DNA of 64,000 bases from Armigeres subalbatus (GCF_024139115.2 NC_085139.1:65825203-65889202); one strand, 5' to 3'. Positions 11,466 through 22,518 are shown, counted from the first letter of the stretch. The notes: generated by a model not told the origin, from the sequence alone. Numbers and translations are program-made.

Positions 11466-11838
11466 TAGATATGGGCGTTCAGATCCGGAACCGTTGAAAT
11501 GATCCGGATCTTTGAAGTGAATGAATGATTCGAAGCTCACTTTTTGAAAGATCCGAATCACCAGATCTACAAATTATCTAACCTTTTGTAAGAAAATGAC
11601 AAAATAAAAAGTTTATTGTAGGTTCACTAGACATGTTATATATGCTTGTGAGTGAGATCTGGGTGAAAATATTGTCTGTACGGGTCAGACTGTGGTCCTG
11701 AATGACAACCGTTTCACCATTTTGCATTCTCCCTACGTTTTGATCCAAAGATCCGATCCGTATGAAAGATCCGGATCATTAGACTGAATGATCCAGATCT
11801 GATCCGCTCAACAAAGTGATCCGTTTTGCCCATTCCTA
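11466..11838. mobile_element. hAT-type MITE with exact 8-bp TSD
   Basis: Flanked by a perfect 8-bp duplication ATTGTGAT (11458-11465 and 11839-11846), the hallmark TSD length of hAT elements. The ends are TAGATATGGGC and the complement of TAGGAATGGGCAAAAC. The interior is full of GATCCGGATC-type palindromes. No transposase is encoded. Confidence 0.85.
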
Positions 11839-11872
11839 ATTGTGATGGTATGTACCTATCATGCAGTTGAAT

Positions 11873-12690
11873 GCAGAAGAAAGAAGAAAGAAAAAAGAAA
11901 GAAGGAAGACGGGTGAAAGAAGGAAGGAAACGTAAGAAAAAAGAAGGAAAAAGGAAGAATGAAGAAGGAAGAAGGTAGAAGAGAGAGAGAAGAAGAAAGA
12001 TGGAAGAAGTAAGAAGGAAGAAGAAAGAAGGGATAAGGAAGAAGGAAGAAGGAAGAAGGAAGAAGCAAGAAGGAAGAAGGAAGAAGAAAGAAAGAAGAAG
12101 GAAGAGGGAAGAAGGAAGAAGAAAAAATGTAGAAAGAATAGGGAAGAAGAAAGACGGAAGAAAGAAGAAGAAAGAAGGAAGAAGGAAAAAGGAAGAAGAA
12201 AGAAGAAAGAAGAAAGAAAAAAGAAGAAAGAAGGAAGAAGAAAGAAGGAAGAAGAAAGAAGGAAGAAAAAAGAAGAAAAAAGGAAGAAGGAAGAAAAAAG
12301 ACGGAAGACAGAAGAAGGAAGAAAAAACAAGTAAAAAAGGAAGAAGAAAGAAGGAAAAAGGAAGAAGGCAGAAAGAAGAAAGGAAAAAGGAAGAAGGAAG
12401 AAAGAAGAATAACGAATGAAGAAGGTAGCAAGAAGAAGAAATTAGGAAGAAAAAAGAAGGAAAAAGGTAGAAGGAACAAGGAAGAAAAATTAAGGAAGAA
12501 AGAAGAAGGAAAAATGAAGAGGGGAGAAGAAAGACTGAAGAAAAAAGAAGGAAAAAGAAAGAAAGAAAAGGAAGAAGAAAGAAGACAAAAGGAAGAAGGA
12601 AGTAGGAAGAAAGAAGAAGGAAGAAGGAAAGGTGGAAGAAGGAAGAAGCGAGAAGTAAGAGAGAAGAAAAAAGAAGAAGGAAGATCCGAG
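11873..12690. repeat. 0.8-kb polypurine tract (GAA/GAAG repeats)
   Basis: Almost pure A+G on the plus strand for about 820 bp, made of GAAGAAG and GAAAGAAGG units. It is able in principle to form triplex (H-DNA). All long open frames across it are low-complexity artefacts (poly-Lys/Glu/Arg or poly-Phe/Ser/Leu). Confidence 0.93.
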
Positions 12691-13386
12691 AAGCACACAT
12701 GTTGCATAAAAGTCTCTGTGACCCATATGCAACCAAATTTAGTTACATTTGAGTTGCTACAACCAAATCAGTCTAGATTGTGCTGCTAGGGGAAAAAGGA
12801 AGAAGGATGATGGAAAAGGGAAAAACTTCTCATTTTTAACTTTTTGCTTCTTTTAATTAATTCGGCCTAATGACCGTTCGGCCTAATGGCCTGACATCTT
12901 TTTTACTACATGTGAAAATTGTGAAATGATTGAAATGTCATAACTTTTTTGTTTATTAGTTTACCATCACCATCACAAATTTGTATGGTAGATAGCTAAT
13001 ATAATGGACCGTTTTCCCTAAAAAAATACGTTCGTAAAAAGATAGGGTTTTGAGATATTTGAGTTTTTGTGACAAAAATGATATTTTTTAACGCAAAAAA
13101 AAATTTTTTTTGCTTTGTACATTTTCTTAAGAATCACCATATAGTTGTCTAACTTTACTGAAAAAATCATAACAATCGAACATTCAGTTTTTGCTGTGCA
13201 GCGCAGCGTTTTGAATATTTTTGAACCATTTTCACATACACCCTTTTGAAAAGTTAGTCGTGACTCAATATGAAGATTTGATATCGAAAAATGACGATTT
13301 AGATTAAATTGAAAAACTGTGCAAAGTTTCAGTTATTTTCGAAATGGTCGCTCAGGATCGACTGGCATGCCTCCGTGGAATGCCTC
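12691..13386. other. Unassigned non-coding region
   Basis: No coding sequence is supported. It contains the short direct repeat cggcctaatg (twice near 12860-12890) and AT-rich DNA that may be decayed transposon. Confidence 0.45.
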
Positions 13387-13600
13387 AGTTATTAACTGCG
13401 AGGTTTCTAAACCAAGTTTACCATTTTTTGCATTCGTATATCATGAGGCTAAAACGATAATACTTTTATGCCCAGGGAAGTCGAGACAATTTCCAAAACG
13501 AAAATTGCCTAGACCGGCACCGGGAATCAAACCCAAACCCATCCTCAGCATTGTCTTGCTTTGTAGCCGCGCGTCTTACCGCACGGCTAAGAAGGGCCCA
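13387..13600 (-). mobile_element. Feilai-like tRNA-derived SINE, truncated
   Basis: Minus-strand copy of the SINE at 24637-24929. It starts (at 13600) with gggcccttcttagccgtgc and contains the B-box region gtttgattcccgg and the internal block gaagtattatcg. It ends near 13387, so the 3' GAA-repeat tail is missing. Recognition as Feilai is from memory of the Aedes family. Confidence 0.75.
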
Positions 13601-13826
13601 CAAATCACTGAACAAAGTGAAGTTTTGATAAATTACTGACGAAAATAGCCTACCAATAGAAATCTTGATTGATGAAGTTTTTGATGAATTCTCCATTCGA
13701 GCCGCGTATCTTAGAGATTATTACAAGTATCAAAATACTTGTAGTTTGGACCTCAGTTTGTATTACAAATGATTATATAAAGTTTATCAAGGCTTGTAAA
13801 AGCAATTTGCATCTCTGTCTTACTTA

Positions 13827-13920
13827 GAACCGAGTGGAATGGAGAGGATGTTTACGTACTGCACAAGCCACTTCGTGCCGATACTAAAACGTGCTAAAAA
13901 TAAATACTTATAATAATAAT
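13827..13920 (+). mobile_element. 5'-truncated RTE-like 3' end
   Basis: The sequence gaaccgagtggaatggagag, then a blurred actgcacaagccacttcg, then a TAA-rich tail matches the last about 90 bp of copy 1 (3440-3515). It is a dead-on-arrival insertion with no coding left. Confidence 0.75.
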
Positions 13921-15747
13921 CATTCGCGGAACTTGATGTGTTGGAGGATAAATATAAAATAATGCAAAAACCAGAGGCACATGATTTTGAATTGCCAGAA
14001 TATTCCTGCTAAACACCCATATTTGCGCCGAATGTAGTAGACAGAAATCCAACCAACCGACAACAACCTCTACGATTTCCAGTTGGCTAAGATTTTTGTC
14101 AGTGCAGAGATTTTTGTCAGTGTTCGGAGTGTGGTGATACCGAGCTGTTTTATTATACCTACTATGCTGGCGATTCATTTTTTTTCCTAGTCCGCTTAAA
14201 CTCCGCTTCCTCCAAGAGTAGCATCGGAGTGGGCCCCATACGACAATCGAGAATCGGTGAGCAAAGAAACGCTGAAGGCAGCTCGTAAATCTATTCTGCT
14301 GGAACGTCCAGCCAGACCAGACCATCCTGCTCGGAGCGCAGTTAACAAGCGGCTCTTAAACAACCGACCAGCCAAATCCGCCAGAATAGGGAACCATAAA
14401 AAGGACATTCACTTAAAAATGAGCATCGCCCCAGTCAGTGCTCGGCGGGTGGGTTGGGCTGACTCACTTACTGGCTGACTGACACCGTAAGTGGAAACGA
14501 TGAAAAGCTCGTTTCAAGACGGTCGTTTTGATTCGACGGTAAAAAATGGAGTCGGCTGGTTTGAAGTTAAAGCAGAGATTGAGCGGTGAGTGCTGCAGTA
14601 AAGGAAGTGCTTTATGGGCAAACCATATCCGGGAGTGAAATGGCCAACAAGAAAGCCCTAATAAGCTGTTTTATCGGTTTATAGTTAGTTGCGAAACTAT
14701 GGCAATAAACAATCGTTACGGTAATTTTGTTACAAGTTTATGGTGGGGCAAGGTAATTCACCAAATGCTAGAATCCTCCTCCTAAGAAAGAAGGCATATA
14801 CAGGAAAAGCAACAGATGGCAGGTTTGTGAAATATGTTGCGAAGATGTGTGCATTCGATTTTTTTTTTATTTTCATTATTTTAAGCAATGAAATTAAGGC
14901 TAAATAATATGCTTTGCTGAATTAACTGCTTTCCATGAATAATGCCCCTTCATTTTGTTGCATATCCAATCAAGTATCTGTTGCTTGCCGTAATACTCTC
15001 ATAAAGTAAACGAAAACATTCCAGCCAACGCTTCGCCCTCGATCCTTTTCAGTTAATTTTAAACCCGTCATCAAATCAACTTAATCTTCGGTACCGTAAA
15101 AACCCAGAGAAAGTCTTTAATTAAATTTAATTGGCCATAATTTTTCGCTCCTCGGTGCTCGTGGGCAGACGGAGATGCCACGGTGGCCATGGTCCGTTGT
15201 TTTCGTTCACCAGCTGTAAATGTTCAACTTTCAAGTTTGTCGGAAAGCAGGCACACACAAAAAAAAAGCTCGGTATGCTTAATATTGAGCTATTTTTTCG
15301 GTTTCCCTATTTCTTTCCGGGAAGGAGGAGAAGAAGTCCTAAAGCTCAGACGATTCATCCCCTGTTCCCGTTCGGCAATGGTTTGCGAGTAAGTGTCGCC
15401 ATTAGAGCGCGTAATGCTTTTAATAAATCAAAATGAAGTCCAGGAATATATTAAAAGACCAATCGAAACGGTGATGATGTGTTTGGTCTTAGCAGTTAAC
15501 TCCACCTTGAATAGGCGGAGACATAAGAAACGAATTTAACAACACTCTATTATAAGAGACCTTCGTGCAAACAATCGATATCACTTCGGGTACCCGTCAA
15601 CCTTATAACTGAGGCTATCCTACAACAAATGTACGCATGAATTCATATTATTGGCTATTTGTCTACGTATTCATACGACTACAGTTCCCATAAGGCCACC
15701 CTTTTTGGCCGACCATAAGGCTGCCCTTTTGTAGTTTTATTACATTG
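13921..15747. other. Unassigned region, no recognised gene
   Basis: Two somewhat GC-richer stretches (14190-14480 and 15130-15400) hold short open frames without recognisable domains. A ttttttttcctag acceptor-like string lies near 14180 but no matching donor or conserved protein is seen. Nothing further can be supported. Confidence 0.4.
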
Positions 15748-15749
15748 TA

Positions 15750-16081
15750 TTTTAACTTAAAACGGCTACGCAGTCATTAAGGATTAAAACAAGATTTATA
15801 TATGTCCTGATTTGCAATCAGGCGGTTTGATAAAGAAAATCTGTGTTATTTGCCAGTGTCATCTATGTTAAAAATAAGTGTTTCCAAAATAATGTACCAC
15901 AAATTTCCAAACCTGACAGTAACCTAAGTAACAGTAAACCTATTGTAAGACTAAACCGGACTAAACATTAGACAAGGAACAAACATAATATTTTCCCCGT
16001 GATGAAGACACCAACCCCGTGTCGAAACGTTGGACAAATATAAATCTTGTTTTAATCCTGCGTAGCCGTTTTAAGTTAAAA
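15750..16081. mobile_element. TA-flanked MITE, 332 bp
   Basis: The ends TTTTAACTTAAAACGGCTAC and its reverse complement are flanked by TA (15748-15749 and 16082-16083). The inverted ends extend about 50 bp, including ggattaaaacaagatttata. Tc1/mariner-type target site; non-coding. Confidence 0.82.
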
Positions 16082-16358
16082 TAACAATAAACAGTCGATC
16101 ATTCGAAAGTATTACATTGTATTTATACAGCAACTGTTCGTTCACGGGCAGTCGAATGATGAGAGCAATTCTTCGGTTGAGGTTCCCTTCTGAACGGTCG
16201 ATTCCTTCTCGATAGCTCAGAGTGTGGGGTTCATTAACACCAGTGATGAGAAATGTCAAAAAAATGTCATTGGGCTGCTATTAATACTAATTTGCTAATA
16301 ACTTTTTTCAAAAGTTATTTACAATTCAGATTTTTTGATTACCATGTAATGCCTAAAG

Positions 16359-18233
16359 CAGCGGTTCTCAACCTTTTTCTTGAGTGGTACCCCCTGGAAC
16401 TTTTGCATTAATTGAGGTACCCCCTCTCAAAATTAGGCTTCCAATCCTTTTGAAAGACTAATACCGAGCCCTTTGAAGGGAACTTCTTGGAAGGAGGCTT
16501 TTGAGCCTCTTGAAAGGAGGCTTCTGAGCCTGGAAGGAGGTTTTTGAGCCTGTTAAAAGGATCTTGAAAGGAGACTTCCAAACCTCTTGAAAAGAGGCTT
16601 CCGAGTCTCTTGAAAGAAGGCTTCCGAGCCTTTTGAAAGAAGGCTTCCGAGCCTTTTGGAAGAAGGCTTCCGAGCCTTTTGGAAGAAGGCTTCCGAGCCT
16701 TTTGGAAGAAGGCTTCCGAGCCTTTTGGAAGAAGGCTTCCGAGCCTTTTGGAAGAAGGCTTCCAGCCTTTGGAAGAAGGCTTCCAGGCCTTTGGAAGAAG
16801 GCTTCCAGGCCTTTGAAGCAGGCTTCCGAGCCTTTTGGAAGAAGGCTTCCGAGCCTTTTGGAAGCCGGCCTCCGAGCCTTTTGGGAGCAGGCTTCCACGC
16901 CCTTTGGAAGAAGGCTTCCGAGCCTTTTGGCAGAAGGCTTCCGAGCGTTTTGGAAGAAGGCTTCCGAGCCTTTTGGAAGAAGGCTTCCGAGCCTTTTGGA
17001 AGAAGGCTTCCGAGCCTTTTGGAAGAAGGCTTCCGAGCCTTTTGGAAGAAGGCTTCCGAGCCTTTTGGAAGAAGGCTTCCGAGCCTTTTGGAAGAAGGCT
17101 TCCGAGCCTTTTTGAAGAAGGCTTCCGAGTCTTTTGGAAGAAGGCTTCCCAGCCTCTTAAAAGGATATTGAAATGAGTCTTCCGAGCCTCTTGATAGGAG
17201 CCTCTTAGAAGGAGGCCTTTGAGCCTCTTGAAAGGAGACTTCTAAGCCTCTTAAAAGGAGGCTTCTGAGCCTCTTGAAAAGAGGATTTTGAGCCTGTAGA
17301 AAAGGAGGATTTTGAGCCTCTTGCAAGGAGGCTTCCAAGCCGCTTGAAAGAAGGCTTCCGAGCCTCTTGAAAGGACACTTTAGAGCCCCTTAGAGGGAGG
17401 TTTTTGGGCCTCTTGGAAGGATGCTTTTGAATCTCTTGAAAGGGATTTTTGAGCCTCTTGAAAGGAGTCTTCCGAGCCTCTTGAAAGGACGTTTCCGAGC
17501 CTCTTAGAAGGAGGCTTTTGAGCCTCTTGAAAGGATGCTTTTGAGCCTCTAGAAAAGGAGGCTTTTGAGCCTCTAGAAAAGAAGTCTTTTAAGTTTCTTG
17601 AACGGGAGGCTTCCGAGCCTCTTGAAAGGAGGCTTTTAGGCCTCTTAAAAGGGATTTTTGAGCCTCTTGAAAGGAGGCTTCCGATCGTCTTGAAAATAGG
17701 CTTCCGAGCTTCTTGGAAAGAGGCTTTTCAGCTTGAAAGGAGGCTTCTGAGCCTCTTGAAAAAGGCTTCCGAGCCTCTTGAAAGGAGGCAACCTAATCAC
17801 TTGAAAGGAGGCTTCTGAAGTGCCCAGGAGCTTCCGAGCCTCTTGTAAGAAGGCCTTCAAGCTGCTTGGAAGAAGGCTTCCGAGATGCGTAGAAGGATGC
17901 TTCTAATCCTCTTGAAACGAGGCAACCGAGCATTAGTGAAAAAAAAACTCATTTTGTTCATTCGACGTTTTGCTCGTTCGATCTTTTGTTCCGCAGCGCT
18001 TTATACATTGTGCTGGTTGTGGAAGGCAGAATTCAATTGGGATTTATTGATCGCATTGCATATTATGTACAATATAAATTTTTGAAATAAAAATACACAA
18101 TTATCAAAACTATATCAATGAGTTTTGATTGGAATTGTAATACGTCCGCCATTAGGCATTTTTGTCCGAGGTACCCCCTAGGGCCAGCGAAGGTACCCCC
18201 AGGGGTACATGTACCCCAGGTTGAGAACCGCTG
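16359..18233. mobile_element. Non-autonomous hAT element carrying a minisatellite
   Basis: The ends CAGCGGTTCTCAACC and GGTTGAGAACCGCTG are flanked by an exact 8-bp TSD GCCTAAAG (16351-16358 and 18234-18241). The CAGYGGTTCTCAACC terminus is characteristic of Charlie-like hAT elements (established knowledge). GGTACCCCC motifs recur just inside each end. There is no transposase; most of the 1,875 bp is a 23-bp tandem array. The insertion interrupts the TIR family X element, and the related copy near 31.1 kb shows the uninterrupted sequence. Confidence 0.92.
16440..17900. repeat. 23-bp minisatellite inside the hAT element
   Basis: Units of 23 bp centred on GAAGGCTTCCGAGCC followed by ttttggaa. 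They are nearly identical at about 16640-17150 and degenerate toward both ends (variants such as gagcctcttgaaaggaggctt). Because 23 is not a multiple of 3, open frames rotate through the array; reported reading frames there are artefacts. Confidence 0.92.
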
Positions 18234-18724
18234 GCCTAAAGGATCAACTTTACAGAACAGACCATTATTCTAAATACAAAGTGTGAGGCATGATAACGAT
18301 ATTAAATAAATGGCATGGAATGTCATGACATTAATGTCATTTGACACTAATTGGGGTCTCACGCCGTCAATTTCAGGTTTAGAGCAATGTCCTATTAGAA
18401 CAAGTTTTAGGATCCTTTAAGGGCTACATGTTTATATAAAACATACGGTTGTAAATAACTTGTGAAAAAAGTTATTAACAAATTAGTCCCATGACATCGA
18501 TATGACATTTCCCGTCACTGTAACACGAAGCTCTGAAAAAAGCAAGAACAAGACCACATTAAAGACGACGAAGGAGACGAAATGGAGGGAATATTGGATT
18601 TCCGTTCGTTTCATACGCGATCAGCAACTATCAAACTAAAAATTTAATTACAATTAATTTATTGGCTGAAGCTACGTAACGGTGACCTCTTCCAGTTTCA
18701 CAGTAGCCGGGCATTCAGTGAAGA

Positions 18725-19104
18725 ATGTTGAAAGCTTCCAATAGCTTGATAGCCAAATGGCGTCAGACGGTGGTACCAAAATCGACATAAACGCACGGAT
18801 CAAGAAAGCAAGGGCTGCCGTGCTGTGCTATTATACGCTAGCGAAACATGGTGTGTATCAGTGGAGAATACTTAACGGCTGCAGGTGTTCATCAATAGTT
18901 GCCTGCGGCATATAATTCGGGTCTGGTGGCCTCACAACTGGATTTGAAACAACCAGCTTCATCGTCGTTGTCACCAGAGGCCGATAGCAACGAAAATTCG
19001 GGATCGTCAGTGGGGTTGGGTCAGTCACATTGGAAACCAGTGGGACATGGCAGCAGAGGCAGACCCTGAGGCTCATGACAGCGAAGCCTCAATAAAGAAA
19101 TAAA
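18725..19104 (+). pseudogene. 3' scrap of a second non-LTR retrotransposon
   Basis: Translation in shifting frames gives the blocks SDGGTKIDINARIKKARAA and CSSIVACGI, then an equivalent of the W-x-GHT / WNPQG-x-RGRP C-terminal region common in insect non-LTR polymerases. The sequence ends in caataaagaaataaaagaag. The family differs from the RTE-like copies. The Ty3 element inserted exactly at its tail (19105-19109). Confidence 0.6.
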
Positions 19105-19109
19105 AGAAG

Positions 19110-19341
19110 TGAAGTGTGGGAAAACGACAATGAAACACACGCGAGACTAACTTCAATTAAACTATGGATTGGTTATTTATTAATAATATTGTGATTGTGC
19201 GTCTGCACCGGTCGACGGTCGGTAAGGAAAGAGATCGAACGGAAGTCAGCATGTGATGAGCTACCTGCTCACTATAAAACTATTACAATGGTAATTAATT
19301 GAGGCAACACTATAGCTATAAATAATGCTAAGTATACAACA
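19110..19341 (-). repeat. 3' LTR of the Ty3 element
   Basis: Read on the plus strand it runs TGAAGTGTGGG to AGTATACAACA (TG...CA ends), 232 bp. It differs from the 5' LTR at one position. Confidence 0.95.
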
Positions 19342-19453
19342 ACTCTCCTGGCTTTGACTTTCATTTACATATGTTTGTGATTTCAATACTTGTTCCATAA
19401 TGCTAAGCTACTACTGAATTTAGGTGGATTGATCAATCGATCATCGCAAAAGC

Positions 19454-20341
19454 TTATTTCGGATACTTCATTCTCGGTTGTCCTTTCAAACGATTGGAAC
19501 GTCGAACCTTGGGTGATTTTAGTGCTGTCCAATGAGAGCTTGAAGTAGCTCGAAGTTTCTCCCTGTCCTGCTCATGCCCATTTGTTAACAAAAAAGAACG
19601 AGCGGGACGGGAACAACTTCGAGCTACTTCGAGCTGCTCATTGGACAGCATTTTTGATTCACTTCGTCGACGTTTGTGGGTTTTCTTCTTTCTGGTCGTT
19701 TGCTTTGGCAAGCTTTCGTTCGTTGGTTGAGGTTTGTTCTGGTGCGAAACTATAGATGGCGCATCGACTTGAGTGTTGACATCTTTGTTTTGATCGAATG
19801 GTCGTTGCGTTGGCTGAGCGATTGGTACAGTAGGATGGAATATATCGGACAAGTCTGATTTACGGATCTGATTCATGTGAACCATTCGAACGTTTCCTTC
19901 TACACTAATTAAGTAAGTGAGTGGACTAACTTTCTGTAACACTATCGCGGGAATCCAACGGACTAATTCTTTAAAGTGGTTACGGTACAGTACCTTATCA
20001 CCTGCACGGTAAGTTTTGCTAATTTCTGGTGGAGATTGAATGATTCGATCTTCTAATCTTACTACAGGTTTGGATTCAAGTTCTACTTTACGCGGGTTGA
20101 TGCTATTCGTTAGAGTACGCGGCGTGTAACAGAAGATCATTGACGACGGAGTACGATTTGTAGCGGTAGACGGCGTATTACGATAATTTATGAGAAAACG
20201 ATTAATTTTTCTACCCACTGAAAGCGACTGTTGCTTATCATCAAGTAAGTACTTATTTAGCACATCCTTAACAGTCCTTACTCCTCTCTCGGCCAACCCG
20301 TTTGACTGGGGGTGGTACGGTGGAGATTTCAAGACAGACAC
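19454..20341 (-). CDS. Ty3 integrase C-terminal part
   Basis: Open frame of 295 codons with PPYHPQSNGLAERG near its start; the Glu of AERG is the third residue of the DD(35)E integrase triad. A basic tail follows (KKKTHKRRR, RRSNRLKG). It is separated from the upstream integrase core by a frameshift at about 20329-20341. A 128-bp MITE (19523-19650) lies inside the frame near the C terminus without breaking it. In the intact protein it would join reverse-transcribed DNA to the target. Confidence 0.88.
   Translation of the reverse strand: MSVLKSPPYHPQSNGLAERGVRTVKDVLNKYLLDDKQQSLSVGRKINRFLINYRNTPSTATNRTPSSMIFCYTPRTLTNSINPRKVELESKPVVRLEDRIIQSPPEISKTYRAGDKVLYRNHFKELVRWIPAIVLQKVSPLTYLISVEGNVRMVHMNQIRKSDLSDIFHPTVPIAQPTQRPFDQNKDVNTQVDAPSIVSHQNKPQPTNESLPKQTTRKKKTHKRRRSESKMLSNEQLEVARSCSRPARSFLLTNGHEQDREKLRATSSSHWTALKSPKVRRSNRLKGQPRMKYPK
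19523..19650. mobile_element. Palindromic MITE inside the integrase tail
   Basis: TGCTGTCCAATGAG at the left is complemented by CTCATTGGACAGCA at the right, with arms continuing about 50 bp (agctcgaagtt, ctgtcctgctc). It lies in the 3' coding part of the Ty3 integrase and keeps the frame open. No clear TSD. Confidence 0.78.
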
Positions 20342-21474
20342 ACCTCCAAAAATCTGACAAAAAGTTCCGAGTTGAATGGTGGACCATTATCGGTGACGAT
20401 TTCTTCTGCAATTCCGAAGCAAGAAAAGAATGATTCTACCACCTCTATCAACTGTAGACTAGTAGACCCTTTCAGTAGACGGACATCTATGTACTTAGAG
20501 TAGCTATCAACGAGTATGAGTAGAGTGTGACCTTCAAAATAGAAGAGATCCATATGAAGTCGTTGGAATGGACGGACGCATTTTGGCCATTTCGTTTCAA
20601 CGACCTCTTTTGGAACTGGTTGACGCTTCTGACAAACCTGACAATTGCGGACATAGTCGTTTACCTCATAATCGAAGTTTTTCCACCAGACATACATTCG
20701 TCCCAACATTTTCATTCTTACAACCCCGTCGTGATTCGAGTGTAACTGTTCTAGTACTACGAGCTTTAGACTATCCGGGACAACAACCCTATCGTTGAAG
20801 TATAATACTTCTCCATCGATACCCAACTGATTTCTTATTTGAAAGTACGACTTGATTGACTGATCGATAGTGGCAGTAGGCCAACCACGTGACACAAAAC
20901 TAAGAACCTTCGACAAAATTGGATCAGACTTCTGGTGACTCCTAACAACGTCAATATTGACCACTCCCAACCCACTCGAAGACAGACTATTCATTCCTAA
21001 TTCTACATGCTCCACATCGGCAAGACACGGTAAAGGAAGACGTGAAAGTGCATCCGCATGATGCATGAATTTACCTGGGCGATGCTCTATAGTGTAATTG
21101 TAACCAGCAAGTATCAAAGCCCACCGTTGCAATCGTGCAGCAGCGATGGCAGAAGTACCTTTGGACGGGTTGAAAATTTCCTTGATACCGGTATTGTCAG
21201 TGATCAACTTGAACTTGGCACCATATAGGTATTTGTGATATTTTGTTATACCGAAGATGACCGCTAGTGCTTCTTTATGGACTTGAGCATAGTTTGTTTG
21301 AGCTGGGGTGAGTGTAGATGACGCGAAACAAATGGGTTTTTCTACATTTTTGACTACATGGGACAAAACGGCACCAACACCATAGGGACTTGCATCAACT
21401 GCTAACGTTATCGGTTTTTGATGATCGTACGGTTCAAGTAGGGGAAACTGGGGTAATATGCACTCCCGGGGCAA
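20329..21474 (-). CDS. Ty3 RNase H and integrase core
   Basis: Open frame of 381 codons. RNase H begins near residue 24 with AVDASPYGVGAVL and continues through the ITDNTG and HHADALSRLP blocks. The integrase HHCC finger is visible as LHSNHDG and NCQVCQK, followed by catalytic Asp residues in RLHMDLFYF and VTDNGPPF. The third residue (Glu) is in the next frame. The first residues are translated from the MITE at 21441-21659, so this start is an artefact of that insertion. It ends in TGA after a frame change. Confidence 0.9.
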   Translation of the reverse strand: MPRECILPQFPLLEPYDHQKPITLAVDASPYGVGAVLSHVVKNVEKPICFASSTLTPAQTNYAQVHKEALAVIFGITKYHKYLYGAKFKLITDNTGIKEIFNPSKGTSAIAAARLQRWALILAGYNYTIEHRPGKFMHHADALSRLPLPCLADVEHVELGMNSLSSSGLGVVNIDVVRSHQKSDPILSKVLSFVSRGWPTATIDQSIKSYFQIRNQLGIDGEVLYFNDRVVVPDSLKLVVLEQLHSNHDGVVRMKMLGRMYVWWKNFDYEVNDYVRNCQVCQKRQPVPKEVVETKWPKCVRPFQRLHMDLFYFEGHTLLILVDSYSKYIDVRLLKGSTSLQLIEVVESFFSCFGIAEEIVTDNGPPFNSELFVRFLEVCLS

Positions 21475-21659
21475 AACGACCTTTTGACGTTTTTGAGGAC
21501 ATTTTCAGCAATTTTTTGAACATATTTGCTACAGCGCATGTAGTTCGGATCTCGAACTACCAGTCCAGCAGTAAACATTCCTGAAAATATGTCTGAAACA
21601 CCGCCAAAAATGCCAAAAGGTCGTTTTGCCCCGGGGGTGCGTTTTACCCCAGTTTACCC
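21441..21659. mobile_element. TA-flanked MITE inside Ty3 pol
   Basis: GGGGAAACTGGGGTAA at the left and TTTACCCCAGTTTACCC at the right, with inner arms gcaaaacgaccttttg. TA occurs on both sides (21439-21440 and 21660-21661). It separates the RT thumb/connection region from RNase H and adds no useful frame. Confidence 0.85.
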
Positions 21660-21661
21660 TA

Positions 21662-22514
21662 AATCGTTATCAACGAGCAAATTCTTTGTTTTTTCAAACG
21701 CGCTCTGACACTCAGGGGACCAAAAATATTTTCGATTTTTCTGTAGTAAATCGTACAACGGGCGGAGATGAATCGACAGATTTGGAAGGAATCTGTGGTA
21801 ATAGTTCAGCAGTCCAAGATACGCTTGGAGCTGATTTACATTTTAGGGTGAAGGGGCATCCAGAATTGCTTTTACTTTTGTCTCACTAGGAAGGATACCA
21901 TCAGACGTTATATTATACCCGACATAATCAATCTCACTTTTGAAAAAGTTCGATTTGAGGACATTGATTCTCACGTTATGGTCGTTCAATTTTTGAAGAA
22001 CCATGAATAAATTACGACGACATTCATCAACGGTTTGTCCACCAACGATGATGTCATCTATATAGGCTATACCTGGAGAATCGTCCAGGATTTGATCTAT
22101 AATCGACTGGAAAATTGAAGGGGCAGAAGTTAAACCAAACGGCATGCGCGTATATCTAAAAAGACCGCGGTGGGTGTTTACTGTACACAACACCTGAGAC
22201 GACTCGGACAATTGCACCTGCAGAAAAGCTCCAGACAAGTCAATCTTGCAAAAAACTTTCCAGTTAGCTAATTTTGCCAGTATATCGTCGATTCTGGGCA
22301 ACGGATAGTGTTCTACAGTAGTGCATCGATTCAACGCGGCTTTTCCATCTAAGCAAATCCTAACAGAACCATCTTTCTTGGGGACAACTACGATCGGATT
22401 CGCCCATACAGATGATTTGACGGGGACTAAAATGCCATCTTCTACTAGTTTATCTAAACCTTGCTCTACCTTTTCGCGTAACAAAAACGGAACCGAATAC
22501 GCTTTATGAAACAC
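21662..22514 (-). pseudogene. Ty3 reverse transcriptase with internal stop
   Basis: RT blocks in order: VFHKAYSVPF, LPRIDDIL, KIDLSGAFLQV (first Asp), RMPFGLTSAP and the catalytic YIDD (GIAYIDDIIVGG). At 21843-21845 the frame meets TAA directly after ILDAPSP. The continuation after the stop (NVNQLQAYLG, then NYYHRFL) is in the same frame, so this is a simple nonsense change. Upstream, the protease frame ends at TAG (22519-22521) and RT lies in another frame, an indel or a frameshift site. The RT frame opens at a GTG. Confidence 0.88.
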
Positions 22515-22518
22515 GGGA

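Larger units (their letters stand above)
16241..18520. mobile_element. Inverted-repeat element (TIR family X) split by a hAT
   Basis: The left end CAGTGATGAGAAATGTCA pairs with the right end TGACATTTCCCGTCACTG. Similarity continues inward through taataacttttttcaaaagt and its complement, about 80 bp in all. Both sides carry TAACAC (16235-16240 and 18521-18526), a probable 6-bp TSD. The interior is split by the hAT element at 16359-18233. A related reverse-oriented copy at about 30990-31380 lacks the hAT. Confidence 0.75.

Noticed and set aside
11714..12789. Open frames rich in Phe/Ser/Leu or Lys/Glu/Arg
   Set aside because: Low-complexity translation of the polypurine tract.
14257..14478. 73-codon Arg/Ala-rich open frame
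   Set aside because: No recognised domain and no strong splice or promoter signals.
16458..17338. Repetitive open frames in the hAT element
   Set aside because: Produced by the 23-bp array; the reading frame rotates and no unit-level conservation of protein is seen.
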